NCBI RefSeq assembly: GCF_028554725.1
Contig: NC_071667.1
Span: 50,275,501 to 50,339,500 of the forward strand
Direction: 5' to 3'
DNA length: 64,000 nt
From: Zeugodacus cucurbitae
Taxonomy: Eukaryota > Arthropoda > Insecta > Diptera > Tephritidae
The notes under the pieces were generated by a model. The model saw nothing but the letters and a program-made list of their open reading frames with translations, ran no database searches and was not told the DNA's origin. Shown here piece after piece: positions 50,430 to 62,321 of this stretch (positions are counted from its first letter, which is position 1; each line of letters begins with the position of its first letter). The position numbers and the translations under genes were made by a program.

Positions 50430-52013
50430 ATGGGTAACCAGTTGGTGGGTATAGCCCCATCCCAAATATACCCAATGGATCATTATTTTTCGGGTACCGA
50501 AATTGTTTTCGAATCAAAGTAAGTGTTATTGCATAAATGTTTGCTAAATACACACTTTGTAACTATACAATTATTATCCTCATTCAATTTGTGTATAGCA
50601 TGGGCAGTACCCGTTTCTTCAAAGTGGCCAAAGCAAAATCAGAGGAGGGTTTAGTGGTGGTGAAAGTGTTTGTGAGACATGATCCTACGTTACCGCTGGA
50701 GTATCACAAAGAACGTCTTGAGTATATAAAAAAATCTCTAGCGAATGCTGTGAATTGCTTACCATTCCAGAGAGTTGAGGTAAGAACCAAACTAACAAAG
50801 AACAAATATTTGACATGAATTGAGGGGTGTGTCTAACATTTTTTATACTTTAATTAGTTAACTGATAAAGCCGCATATATAACGCGTGAATATGTAAAAC
50901 ACAGTTTGTACGATCGGGTCTCCACGCGACCCTTCCTCACAACGCTTGAAAAGAAGTGGATAACATTTCAAATACTCTGTGCATTGAACCAATGCCACAA
51001 GCAAAAAATCTGTCACGGTGACATAAAGGTGGGTAAAGAAACCCTTAATTGAAATCAATATGTTTATTAAATACATGTCCATGTCATTAGCTGGAGAATA
51101 TCCTTATAACTTCATGGAATTGGGTTTTGCTCTCCGATTTCGCATCATTTAAACCAACATACCTCCCAGAAGACAATCCCGCCGATTACACATACTTCTT
51201 TGACACCAGCAGACGGCGTACTTGCTACATAGCGCCTGAACGTTTCGTTAAAACCTTTTCATCTGACGATGCCGAAGGCTACGGCGCTATGATACCCACT
51301 GATTCACTAGTGCGCCTAGGGCCGTATATTTCAGATAATACGCTTGTGCCCTCTATGGATATATTTTCAGCAGGGTAAGTTTAATAACATATAAACGCAA
51401 TGAATGCTACTAATTTTAAATTTATTTTAGTTGCGCGCTATTAGAATTGTGGACTGAGGGCACAGCACCGTTTGAACTTTCGCAGCTACTTTCCTATCGT
51501 AGCGGTGAAAATGAGTTGGTGTACAAACATTTAGAGAGCATTGAAAACGAAAATCTGCGCGCACTACTCGGTTCCATGATCAACTTGAACTCAATATACA
51601 GAAAAAGTGCTGAAGACTATTTAGACGAGGAACGTGGGCGTCTATTCCCCGAATACTTTTACTCATTTCTGCAATCCTATTTGCAAATGTTCTCCTCCTC
51701 ACCAATAATGTCGCCAGATGATAAAATCTTACGTTTACATTCCGATATTGGTCATTGCATTAAGGTGTTAACCCATGATCCAAACTTAACACCAGAGGAA
51801 GAAATTGATGCTAATCATTCTACTGTAAATACGGATAGCTGTCAACGTCTGCCGCCTGAACAGGATGGTTTGATTTTGATAATCACAGTTGTTACCTCGT
51901 GCATACGTGGTCTAAAGCAGTCAAATACAAAAATTTGTTCACTCGAGATTCTACATAGATTATGCAAGTACACCACTTCGGATACCATTTTGGATCGCAT
52001 ACTGCCCTATATT
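50430..52013 (+). CDS. ird1: Vps15 kinase-like domain exons (1-5)
   Basis: Five exons encode residues 1-436. The nucleotide-binding loop lacks the usual GxGxxG (FESNMGSTRFFKVAK). VVKVF supplies the lysine position. The catalytic loop is HGDIKLEN, with Asp near 145. The magnesium-binding triplet is DFA. The activation-segment end is RRTCYIAPERF. These departures are shared with yeast and human Vps15, so they are a family trait, not damage here. Confidence 0.93.
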
Positions 52014-55000
52014 GTAAGTATAAATTCGTGATTGCGCGAAATTACTGTGTGGCCTTATAAGTAATAATATTTGAATTTCATGTAGCTTCATCTGGCGCAA
52101 AACTCAACTTCAAAAGTACAAGTCCAAGCTATCGAAACACTAACTTCGTGTCTCGGCATGGTTAAACAAATACCATTGAGTGACGCAAATGTCTTTCCCG
52201 AGTATATTTTGCCCTCCATAGAGAAATTGTGCAGCGAACCCAGCGCAGTTATTGTACGCGTCGCATTCGCGCGTAATATTGGTAAGCAAGCAATATTAAA
52301 AATTAATAGTAACAAATTGGAAAATTATTGAAATTTCAACATTTTCACATTCGCAGCCAAATTAGCGAAAATCGCTATATATTTCCTAGAAGAAACACAA
52401 CGAAATGCACCAAATGATATGCCGGCGCGCAGATACGAGGCCGAACTGAATGCCTTGCATGATATAATACAACAAAATGTGCTCAGTCTGCTGACCGATT
52501 CGAAGCCAATTGTCAAGCAAACGCTCATGGAGTCGGGCATTTGTGATCTGTGCGGCTTCTTTGGCAAGGAGAAAGGTATGTTTGCCATCGTCTGTTAAAA
52601 CGAAAATTATAAAACACCTATTTTTTCTGTTCATCATTGTCATTTTGCAGCTAATGACATTATACTGTCCCACATAATGACCTTCCTCAATGATGATGAT
52701 AAAAATCTGCGCGGTTCTTTCTACGATAATATCGCCGGCGTTGCGGGTTATGTCGGTTGGCAGGCCTCCGACATACTTGTACCGCTTTTGCATCAGGGTT
52801 TCACGGATCGTGAAGAATTTGTAATTAGTAAGGCCATACGAGCTATAACGATACTCATCGAGCTGGGTCACATTAAGAAGCCCACAATCACCGAGATTAT
52901 CAAGGAGACGTGTTGTTATTTATGCCACCCTAACTTGTGGATACGCCATGAGATTTGTGGCATGATTTCTACAGCGGCACGTACCTTGAGTGCCATAGAT
53001 GTACAGGTCAAGATTATGCCGGCGATTAAGAGATTCCTTAAGATACCGCTGATACAAGTGGAAAAGCCCGATTTATTGCTGGACTGCTTGCAGCCACCAA
53101 TCCCTCAACAAATCTACGATAGTATTATAAGGTTGTATATATAGTATATCCTACGATAATTTAGGCTTATGATTTTTTTATTAATTCTTTTTAGATTTAA
53201 TGACATACAAATGTTGGTGAATGAACTAGAAAATCGCGCCATCGCACGCAATAATCCCAGACCGGTTTTGTTGCCGCAACACGACGAATCTAGCCAAGCT
53301 TTAAAAAATGTAAGTTCGTTTAAATATTTATAACTTTTATTAAGTGTCGTCCGTTGTGTTGCTTAAGACAAGCTAGTAAAGAGCAAGACAACAGCGGTAC
53401 TAAATATACCGATTTGAAAGTAATTGCTGTTGTCTTGTAGCGGCAAAATCATTCTTCAAATATTTTTGGAGAAATACTGCCGTTTTACCAAAAAAAGTAC
53501 TGGTTTATTCTAGTTATTTACGCCGGTCAGTCGTTATCGATTACCTAATCGATTTCGATACATTTCTGTTTTGATCAACTTTATTATATTAAAATTATGT
53601 TTTAATTTCCTTAGCTTTTCTGCCGCTTAACCTCTGAGGGTCTCAATGATTTGGTGGAAATGCAGCTGCTAGCTTTCAAGCCATACTTATTCAAGCTGAA
53701 GCACAAAGCACAACAAGAAGTAGATGAGCCCACATCTGGTAATGGACGCATTGTGATCACGCGCAAAAATGTGCTATGCCACGAATACCCACTAGCTGAT
53801 AAGCTCTCCAAATCGCCACAGGAAGCCCGTAAGTTATTTGATGATTCTTATGCTTTAACTACAAAAGTTGTTGCTAAAATGTAAACGTTGTAATTGTAGG
53901 TGTGAATGAGGGTATTATGCCTTCTACTGCGTCTCCCGCAACCGAGGCGGCTGTTACGTCGTTGGGCAGTATAGCAGGCAGCCCTCCGACTGGCATTACC
54001 CTGCTTGGCGGCACAGCGCACCCGACGGCTGTGAGCGCTGCCACTTCGCTTGGAGAGTATACCATGCCCGAACGCAACTATTGGCAGGGTACGACTATCA
54101 CATAGTTATTTGCGTTTATATATTTATTTAATAATTCAATATATTTTATATTACTTTTATAGAACGCTCATCGGAGTGCCGTAAAGATTTGGATGCGCTG
54201 CGTATGACGTTTAAAAATCGCTACAGCATGCTCGCGTTTTCACAGCACAGCCACAATGAGCGGCTCAACTCAGTTTATCCGCCAGGTTGGTCGCTAAATG
54301 GCACTATGATAGCGCATCTGCATGAGCATTCTGAATCTGTGATTAAGATGACATCGTTGAGACCGTACGGCTCCGTTTTTGCCAGCGGCAGCATTGATGG
54401 CACAGTGCGACTGTGGGACTGCAATAAATTAAACGGTAATCAGGGCATCAACCGGTCACGGCAAGTGTACTCGGCCAATACACCAATTTATGCGCTGGTC
54501 GCTTGTGATGGCGGTCAGTCGTTGGCCGTGGGTGGCAAAGATGGCAGCATGCTCATTATGCGTATCGACCGAAATTCCTCGAAAATGACGCTGCAACAGG
54601 CGTTGCATTTAGACGAAGGGTAAGCTGCTTAGCAATCATGCCGAAATATTTTCAGTCTTTCATAATTTATTTTACCTAAAATAGTGAGAATAGTGATGGT
54701 GCTGTGGTGGATATGCAAACATACGATCAGAGCGTTATTATCTATGCGACTGTGTATGGCGGCATTGTTGGTTGGGATACGCGGGTACAAAAGCCCGTCT
54801 GGCGTTTGGAAAACGAACTGCAACACGGTGTCATAACGACCATGTGTGTCGATTCGGCTGGTTCATGGTTAGCCACCGGCACCAGTGGTGGCAAGCATAT
54901 CTGCTGGGATTTACGCTTCCGCTTGCCAATCGCCGAAATTAAACATCCAAATGGCTCACGCATACGAAAAGTGGCCTGTCATCCCACAGAGCCTTCATAT

Positions 55001-55647
55001 CTAATTTCAGCCTCACAATCCAACAATGAAGTCTCGCTGTGGAACATCGAAACGGGTCATCGCCAAGCAGTATTGTGGGCCAGCACCACGCCAGTGTTAT
55101 CGAACATACAAATGGTAAAACATCATGGTAATTAAATTTAAATTTTTAAAACAAATATTTTTTTCTTTAGAGCGAGACATCAACTTCATGTGGTCTGCTG
55201 AGCGGTGTAGTCGATAAATCACCATTCTTGTTAACCGGTAGCTCAGATCAACGCATACGTTATTGGGATCTAAACGAGCCGAAAAATTCGTCGCTTAAAG
55301 TGCCCGCAGCCAAGGATAATCTTGAAGACGTTTCATTCACCTACGAGTACATAACTTTAGAATAATTTATATTTTTAACTTTACCAACTGTATACTACTT
55401 GCTGTCTTTCAGCTCGCAAATCATAGACGGCAGTCAAGTAATTTATGAACAAGAACTCGAATTGAGCAATCCCGCAGGCTTGAATTCGCCAGGTTGTGCT
55501 ATGGAAGAGAATCCGCGTTCCGGCCCAGACATGCCCTCACCATGTCATCACGATGCTATAACCGATTTACTAATGTGTAAAACGGATAAGGGACAGATTT
55601 ATGTGGCTTCGGCTGCCCGTGATGGTGTTATAAAGTTGTGGAAGTAG
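50430..55647 (+). CDS. ird1: Vps15 (PIK3R4) regulatory subunit of class III PI3-kinase
   Basis: This is the scaffold pseudokinase that holds Vps34 and Atg6/Beclin on endosomes and autophagosome precursors. Exons: 50430-50518, 50599-50779, 50858-51028, 51091-51374, 51431-52013, 52086-52281, 52357-52575, 52651-53131, 53195-53309, 53615-53828, 53900-54088, 54163-54619, 54685-55114, 55171-55346 and 55413-55647. They total 4020 nt, or 1339 aa, and phases match throughout; human PIK3R4 is about 1360 aa. The protein starts MGNQLVG, a myristoylation signal. It has HGDIKLEN (about residues 143-150) and SDFASFKPTY in place of DFG, as in all Vps15s, then HEAT-like helices (about 400-800) and WD40 repeats (about 930-1339, ending GVIKLWK). 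The fly orthologue is ird1 (immune response deficient 1). The start is the first ATG and keeps Gly2. No missing parts were seen. Confidence 0.95.
52086..53828 (+). CDS. ird1: Vps15 HEAT-repeat exons (6-10)
   Basis: Five exons encode the helical middle of the protein (about residues 437-844). They show repeated helix pairs such as VQAIETLTSCLGMVKQIPL and FVISKAIRAITILIELGHI. This part forms the arch that contacts Vps34. The donor after exon 8 is the unusual gttgta. Intron 53310-53614 is the longest in the gene and contains a perfect 12-bp inverted repeat. Confidence 0.9.
53384..53437. repeat. Hairpin-forming inverted repeat in a Vps15 intron
   Basis: caagacaacagc (53384-53395) and gctgttgtcttg (53426-53437) are exact complements. 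Inside them cggta and taccg can also pair. It lies within intron 53310-53614. It could be an RNA hairpin or a transposon footprint. Confidence 0.5.
53900..55647 (+). CDS. ird1: Vps15 linker and WD40 propeller exons (11-15)
   Basis: Exon 11 is a Ser/Thr/Pro/Gly linker (about residues 845-907) likely to be disordered. Exons 12-15 carry WD repeats seen as FASGSIDGTVRLWD, GGIVGWDTR, LATGTSGGKHICWD, LISASQSNNEVSLWN, LLTGSSDQRIRYWD and ASAARDGVIKLW. The propeller binds the Vps34/Beclin-side partners in the complex. The stop is TAG at 55645-55647. Confidence 0.92.
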
Positions 55648-56019
55648 ACATAGAAATGCTATTATTTATTTAAAAATAACTTATTTTGTATTATACAAAA
55701 TATGCATGGTATAAGCTGAAAATATTTTATATGCATAAGTAAGCAAGTGCATACGAGTATACATATATAAAGATATATATTTATATATAAGTATGCCAGT
55801 GATTTGTCATTTTACATACATACATTTATGTATTTACCTATTAAAAATTATTTTTATGTTTCATACATGCAATACTAACATAATCATATTCTTACGTTTT
55901 GTAAATCATTTTATTCGATTTTAATTTTTGTTCATACAAATACCAAGAAAAGCTGCATAAGTACATAAATACATACATACATATATATACGTATAAATAC
56001 GTAAGTATGTGAAATGTTT

Positions 56020-56025
56020 AATAAA
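56020..56025 (+). promoter_or_regulatory. ird1: Polyadenylation signal for Vps15
   Basis: AATAAA lies about 373 nt past the stop, before the mariner insertion that starts at about 56081. Confidence 0.4.
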
Positions 56026-56080
56026 TTATGCAAATTATTTACATTCGAAGAAAATTATTTGTTGCTATAATTTTTATATA

Positions 56081-56917
56081 GGGTAAACCATTTAGAGATT
56101 CCCTACTTTTTTAAAGAAAAACCACAGAAAATTCTAATTTAATGGGGAATGTTTATTATCATTCGAAAGAACATTGTTTGGCATTTATTTCTTAAAAATT
56201 ATCTATTTCAATCTTGGCCACGCCTACGTCTTAGATGGTCCATCCATTGAGTCCAATTCTCGATGACTCTTTCGATCATTTCGACTGGTAACTGGCAAAT
56301 GACACGCGTAATGGTTTGCTACACGACCAGCATGGAAGCTTGATTATCCGCATATGCTACATACCCCTATAGGAAAAAGTCTAACGGTATCACACGAACT
56401 AGGCGGCCAATAGACCGGCCCAAAACGTGGAATTATCTGCTCACAGAAGTGTTCTCTCAACAAATTCATTGATTTATGCGATGTGTGGGAAACTTGTTGA
56501 AATCAAATGTCGCCGAGATCAAGAGCTCCATTTCAGGCATCAAATAATCGGTTATTAAGGCGCGATAACGGTCGGCAATGACGGTTACGTTTTTCTCTTC
56601 GGTCGAATATTTTCCAATAATGAATACTGGGTCTCAAGATGGATGATGGTGTTGCGAATAGTACACTCAGTAGGCCAATTATGTTGACCGTCAGTTGAGA
56701 GAAACGCGTGAAACACATTCTTTACAGAACGTGAATTTTCGTAATAAAGCTGAACAATTTGTAAACGTTGTTCAGGTGTAAGTCAATCCATAATGAAATG
56801 CCAATTAAACACAACAACAAAAAATAGAAACTCCAGACATCAATTAGTTGTGACAGATGACCTTAAATATTTATTTATTGTAGGCATACGAAAAGAGACA
56901 TCACTAATTGTACCCTT
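56081..56917 (-). pseudogene. Broken rosa-like mariner transposon
   Basis: On the - strand, ATG (56791-56789) opens MD, then TGA at codon 3, then LTPEQRLQIVQLYYENSRSV, followed by QHNWPTECTIRN and a stop. That is the N-terminal helix-turn-helix of a mariner transposase. At the other side it reads LPVEMIERVIENWTQWMDHL then RRRRGQD, the C-terminus. The catalytic middle is missing. The ends show degenerate gggtaaacca / gggtacaatt repeats next to TA. The element is dead. Confidence 0.75.
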
Positions 56918-57013
56918 ATTTAAAACTATAACAATGAAATTATTTCTTCATAATATTTAACTTAATTAATGTTTCTTTCCAAACGCGCAAACGCTTTTTG
57001 ACAATATGACAAT

Positions 57014-57019
57014 TTTATT
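57014..57019 (-). promoter_or_regulatory. Skp2: Polyadenylation signal for Skp2
   Basis: AATAAA on the - strand, about 126 nt past the Skp2 stop codon. Confidence 0.45.
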
Positions 57020-57144
57020 AGTAACTAATTGTATCATATATAAAACAATTATTAATAAAAAAAAAACTAATACGAAACTGCAGTGGATTTCTGTGCTGTT
57101 ACTAAGATTAATACACATATATTATTTTCGTCTATGTTTATATT

Positions 57145-60100
57145 CTAGTCACGTGTACGAAGTCCCCACACTGATGTGCGGCGTGTGCCCACTGTCGGTC
57201 TAGCTACAGAACTATGTATGAACTTATTAATTCCTATATTGGGAAAGTTTTGCTCCAACAATTCCATGCCAGTCTCTGAGAGCATACCAAATATGTCGAG
57301 ATAGGTGAGTGTAGGTAAATTATTGAGTTCCCTAAAAGAATTCGAGTTCAGAAAGTCAAATTTAATTCAATATATTTTTTAAAAACTTGTACTCACATAT
57401 AGGCAGAGGCAGGAATAAGATAGCAGCGCGAAAGTGATAAATATTCAAGCATTTTAAATCTGCAAATAATGTTGATGACATTGCCAGTCAGTGCAGTGCA
57501 ATCGGAAAAATCGATTTCTAAAAGTTGTGGACAACGTTTAGCTAAGCTCGCCACATCTGCAAGGAGAAACATCAAAATTTGTTAGAAAATAATAAAAAAT
57601 TGTTTTTGATTTTATGAAAACTTACGTGAATCGTACAATGTCTTACGACAACCTGCCATATTTAAACGCAAAAGATTTGGTGTCACATTTGTCACCACCG
57701 ATGTAACGGCATCCACAGACAGATTTGTCCATGAGATATTTAAGCTGTTTAAATTTTGTAATGATTCCATTATTTTGCGCACACTCCACGCCTCCAATCC
57801 AATGCACATGGCTAAATTGAGTGCCTCTAAGTTGGTATTCTTTGCTATTTCATTGCAAATTTCATCGTTAATTGGTACATGCTCTAAGCTGAGCTTTTTC
57901 AGTTGACGACATCGCGATAGCAGCATCTTGAGCGACGGTTTTGTAACCGATACCATACTTAGATCTAAATACTGCAACTTTGATTCGAATTTTGGTTCTG
58001 CATGTAGAAAGTCACTATCGAATATGGGATGATTCAACTGAAATGCAAGAAGTTCATATATAAATACATGTAAGTATAATCCGAATATTGCGGAAGAATG
58101 AAAAAAGTTGAACTTGTGCTATTAAAAGTGAGCTTAGAGCATCAGCGCATATGTTCAATTCTCACCTCGGCTTGGGCCAAACGCAATATTACCACACCGC
58201 GTGTGAGAATATTTTCCAAAGCACCCGCACGCAAATGTCGTCCGCCCAAGTCCAAACGCGTCCATAGTGATTCATCACTGGCGCATCTATTAAACCGCCG
58301 ACAAACATAACTGCAACGTATAAGTGCTTTCTTCGGCAACCATTTGAAAATTTGTAAAATTATCTCATCTGATAAAGTGCTAAAGTGATCTTTGCCATCG
58401 GAAATGTGCTCTCGCATCTGTTGCTGTCTAAACAGAAAGAAGTTATCGTATAAAACCATTGGTGGCTGTTGATTATTTGCCGGTTGCGTTGGGCGATTTT
58501 GACTTTTATTCTGATTTTGAGTATTTATTAGTTGTTGTTGTTGTTGCTGTTGCTGTCGCTGTTGTTGTCTGAATAGTGATTGCTTACTGGTTGAAGGCAT
58601 ACACATATAACTATTTGGCGATAACCCGCCATTATTAATGCCAATATTTATGCTCTAGTAAATAAAATAATATCAAAATTAGTATTTTTTTTTTGCTTTT
58701 AAATGCATTTCGATAATACCTGTTGTTGTTGTATATTTTGTGTTGTACCTCTGCGATTTTTGTTACTGCCTGACACAATGGCCAAGGGACTACGTGTGCT
58801 TCTTCCAGCAGAAGGAGAATTCGAATTTGAATTTGTGGTGTACGACTGTGTGGCGATTGCCGTTGTATGTGTTGTTGAGCTGCTTGTAGGATTCCCCGCT
58901 CCCATACCAAGTATAGCTACCTTCCTATATGGAAGTAATACTTTATCTCCGCTTTGTTGTTGAGTGATCTGTTTGTTGTTGTCACCATAAGCATCCATTA
59001 CGTTATTGTTGTTATTATTACAATTATTATTGTTATGGTGTATATTAATACAATCTGTTTCTATCAATCCTCTGCCCGGAGTCGCAATTGTGGTGCTATC
59101 GTTTGTATCACTATTGAAAGTGCTGTCTAAGGTGGTATCTAATGTGCGATAGGACGTGATACGTTGATGGCACATTTTCGGTGCATCCAAATTAGGTGTA
59201 ACTCCGTTGGAATTCTCATCTGCACTAGCGCTCAACACTAATGCTATGGCGGAGGCGGCAGAAGACGAGCTTTCCTCTGAGTCGAGCATTCCAATGCCCA
59301 TCTCGTCCAAATGTTCGCTTGTAAGCACAGTTGGGGATGAGTTCGAATCAACAAGCTTAGCAATTTTCCAATTTGTAACTGGATTGGTGTTCACACGTTT
59401 TCTGCAAATATTTGTTTTGTTTTAATTAATTTATTGAAAACATATATCTTTATCACCAATTAAATTTTTAATTCATTTAGGAAAGACTCTACTAAAGCGC
59501 CGCATTGTACACATCACTAGTTAGTTGGTTAGGGTCACAAACCTCTTATTCAATTAATCAGCAGAAATACTTTGGAAGAGTAAAAGTAAAAATGCTATTT
59601 TCTACTGCTCAAAGAAATGCAATACGCGTTACCAAGTTAAGCTGAGTCAATGACTTTTGCAAAAAATACCGACTGTAGTAGCAAGTGACACATATGTGAC
59701 AAACATTTACTAAATAGATACATATTTGTTTTCAAGACTCGAATTTTGAAGTTATCAAGAAATATAATTAACGGGTGATTTTTTTGAGGTTAGGATTTTC
59801 ATGCATTAGTATTTGACAGATCACGTGGGATTTCAGACATGGTGTCAAAGAGAAAGATGCTCAGTATGCTTTGACATTTCATCATGAATAGACTTACTAA
59901 CGAGCAACGCTTGCAAATCATTGAATTTTATTACCAAAATCAGTGTTCGGTTCGACAAATCGAAAAATCGACAAATCGACAAATTTTGTTCAGCGATGAG
60001 GCTCATTTCTGGTTGAATGGCTACGTAAATAAGCAAAATTGCCGCATTTGGGGTGAAGAGCAACCAGAAGCCGTTCAAGAACTGCCCATGCATCCCGAAA

Positions 60101-61099
60101 AATGCACTGTTTGGTGTGGTTTGTACGCTGGTGGAATCATTGGACCGTATTTTTTCAAAGATGCTGTTGGACGCAACGTTACGGTGAATGGCGATCGCTA
60201 TCGTTCGATGCTAACAAACTTTTTGTTGCCAAAAATGGAAGAACTGAACTTGGTTGACATGTGGTTTCAACAAGATGGCGCTACATGCCACACAGCTCGC
60301 GATTCTATGGCCATTTTGAGGGAAAACTTCGGAGAACAATTCATCTCAAGAAATGGACCCGTAAGTTGGCCACCAAGATCATGCGATTTAACGCCTTTAG
60401 ACTATTTTTTGTGGGGCTACGTCAAGTCTAAAGTCTACAGAAATAAGCCAGCAACTATTCCAGCTTTGGAAGACAACATTTCCGAAGAAATTCGGGCTAT
60501 TCCGGCCGAAATGCTCGAAAAAGTTGCCCAAAATTGGACTTTCCGAATGGACCACCTAAGACGCAGCCGCGGTCAACATTTAAATGAAATTATCTTCAAA
60601 AAGTAAATGTCATGAACCAATCTAACGTTTCAAATAAAGAACCGATGAGATTTTGCAAATTTTATGCGTTTTTTTTTTTTAAAAAGTTATCAAGCTCTTA
60701 AAAAATCACCCTTTATTACCAAGATAATATTCCACAAATAATTTAATTTCAATTTCCTACTGTGTAATGATTCACTTATAAACCGAAAATGCATTAGATA
60801 TACACTAATTATACAGATATGACAAAAATGCACCGTGTTTTGTTTGACAACAAGTATATTTGATGGTAAAGTTTGCTGCTGACTGTCATTCGGTAGCGAT
60901 CGGCAACATTCCCTTCTGCCCTTATTCGTTGACATACACACATACACAAATGCAAGCATTGCATACAAAACCAAAACACTACACACCCACATTAAGCGCC
61001 ACAAATTTTGCGGCGAACTGTGTTTCATAGCCACTATTCGCCGACACGTTGCCGTCACGGTGCGCCACCGCTGTCATTCCCGTCTGATAATTGCGCCAT
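57145..61099 (-). CDS. Skp2: Skp2, F-box/LRR receptor of SCF ubiquitin ligase
   Basis: The protein brings phosphorylated cell-cycle substrates to the SCF E3 ligase in the nucleus. Exons in transcript order (- strand): 61099-61059 (hypothetical first exon), 59401-58720, 58654-58166, 58037-57626, 57556-57397 and 57331-57145. Phases close exactly, giving about 656 codons. An N-terminal Ser/Asn/Thr-rich extension of about 240 residues is followed by polyQ, the F-box (FSTLSDEIILQIFKWLPKK ... ASDESLWTRLDL, about residues 332-377), then leucine-rich repeats (LKKLSLEHVPI, LEALNLAMC, LNSLNISWTNL, LEYLSLSRCYL) and the tail ARPTVGTRRTSVWGL. The last repeats and tail match vertebrate Skp2 (LSLSRCY, ARPTIG, WG). 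The body is certain. The start exon is inferred: MAQLSDGNDSGGA joined in phase to PKRVNTNPVTNWK. Intron 1 is about 1.66 kb and holds a mariner. Confidence 0.9.
58166..58654 (-). CDS. Skp2: Skp2 exon with polyQ and F-box
   Basis: 163 codons, phase 0 on both sides. It opens SINIGINNGGLSPNSYM, runs through RQQQRQQQ and an Asn/Gln-rich stretch, then the F-box that contacts Skp1. The CAA/CAG tract (about 58532-58575) is read from the - strand. The 65-nt upstream intron (58655-58719) is typical for flies. Confidence 0.9.
59402..61058 (-). other. Skp2 first intron (inferred)
   Basis: The interval between the inferred first exon and the first certain exon. More than half is the mariner insertion at 59771-60713. 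The rest is AT-rich with no gene signal. Confidence 0.45.
59771..60713 (+). mobile_element. Internally deleted rosa-type mariner
   Basis: The ends are acgggtgattttttt (left) and, read from the right end, aagggtgattttttaagag; TA flanks both sides. One uninterrupted 240-codon frame (59884-60606) starts MNRLTNEQRLQIIEFYYQNQ. It jumps after SVRQIEKS into ILFSDEAHFWLNGYVNK, then QQDGATCHTA and CDLTPLDYFLWGYVKSKVY. The catalytic aspartates are present; spacing from the second to the third is 36 or 41 residues depending on which Asp of CDLTPLD is used. The rosa-type (DD41D) elements known from tephritids have this form. About 100 residues of DNA-binding domain and linker are gone, so the copy is non-autonomous though its frame is open. 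It lies in Skp2 intron 1, opposite to Skp2. Confidence 0.85.
61059..61099 (-). CDS. Skp2: Hypothetical first coding exon of Skp2
   Basis: ATG (61099-61097) with purine at -3 and G at +4 opens MAQLSDGNDSGGA. A possible donor gtgacg leaves two bases that join in phase to the acceptor at 59402 (ttgcag), giving P-KRVNTNPVTNWK. The donor is weak, and other upstream exons are possible. Confidence 0.35.
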
Positions 61100-62321
61100 T
61101 TCTGGGTAATTTTTTATTTAAATTACGCCACCCAACACTAGTTTGTAAGTTTTATGAATGAGTCCCTTAATCAGACAATTTATACATTTAAACGAATATT
61201 CTCTTTACCTTGATGTCGGACACAAATTTTCAATATTATCTGTCTGTTTCAATTTCTTATTACTCATTGTATAAATTATTTTTCACTTTATTATTTCAAA
61301 CTTTAATTTCCCTGCTTAATAACACAAAGCAAATTTCGCTGCGAGTAAAACTTTTACAATCAACAAGTGCAAGATTGCCAACTTTTGCGCATTCCAGCCA
61401 TCTGGATTGCCAACACTTTAAAAATATTTCAGAAATCCACTACGTCCGATACGGTAATGAAGAATTATTGTGCTATCTGCTGATATAGTATGCAAAATGT
61501 CTTGCTATCATTAATTTGCGAGCAATAATATGAAGAAATAAGGCAATCGGAATTCGAATATTTTAATAAGGCGAATTGTTGCCTAAACAAATTAAAATTT
61601 AGTTTTAAAATTAGCAATCAGACACATATTAGTAATGGAAATTGAATCCTAATCATCTAGTATCGGTTTCGAAAAATTTCTTTCAAATTTTGCGATTTTT
61701 ATCAAATTTTCAATTTAAAGAGAGTCTTACATTAATCATTTGCAATCAGTTAAAGTAAATAAAATAAATTTTTTGAAGTACTCCTACTGGAATTTGGCGA
61801 AGAGAACTTCTAAGCTTTAAAAAATTATCAATTAATTGTCATATTACATATATAAAAATGGAATTATTGTATGAAGATTTACACTGCCTTGGAGATCTGG
61901 ACATCTTCACTGTGTAAAATAATACTTGTACGTTAATTGGCAAGTAACTATAATAAAACATCATTTCCACTATATTCCATTTCCATTTGTGTCAGTTTTA
62001 GAAACCCTCTGTGTTGTTTATTGTGAATGAAGTTGACCGGTAACTAGATGCGGCATACAATATTTTCAGCTGTATTCAGATAAATCTCATATTAAATGTA
62101 TACAGCAATAGGAAATATGCAAGAATGCAGAAAATAAACAAACGTTAATTAAATTATCGAAACAGTTTTGTGCTATCAGAGTCTGCAGTATTGCATTGCA
62201 ACTTATTTGCCTGGTAAAAGAACGTTATGTGAGTGCTCAAGTTATACTGAAGGCATACATAAAACAGGGAACGTTAAACAATTTCTTAAATAAACGAATT
62301 TATAAAAAAAACTACCCAAAT
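61100..62321. other. Shared upstream region between divergent Skp2 and WDR37
   Basis: About 1.2 kb, AT-rich, no TATA box at an obvious position. Open frames here (for example 61210-61488) lack homology. It probably contains both promoters and the 5' UTR of WDR37; the frame is open upstream of the WDR37 ATG but without another ATG. Confidence 0.5.

Larger units (their letters stand above)
55648..57144. other. Intergenic region between the convergent Vps15 and Skp2 genes
   Basis: The region contains the 3' UTR of Vps15, a decayed mariner (about 56081-56917) and the 3' UTR of Skp2 with an AATAAA on the - strand at 57014-57019. Nothing else was seen. Confidence 0.7.

Noticed and set aside
51091..51200. 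Vps15 kinase lacking DFG treated as a damaged gene
   Set aside because: DFA and the missing glycine loop are normal for the Vps15 family; the gene is intact.
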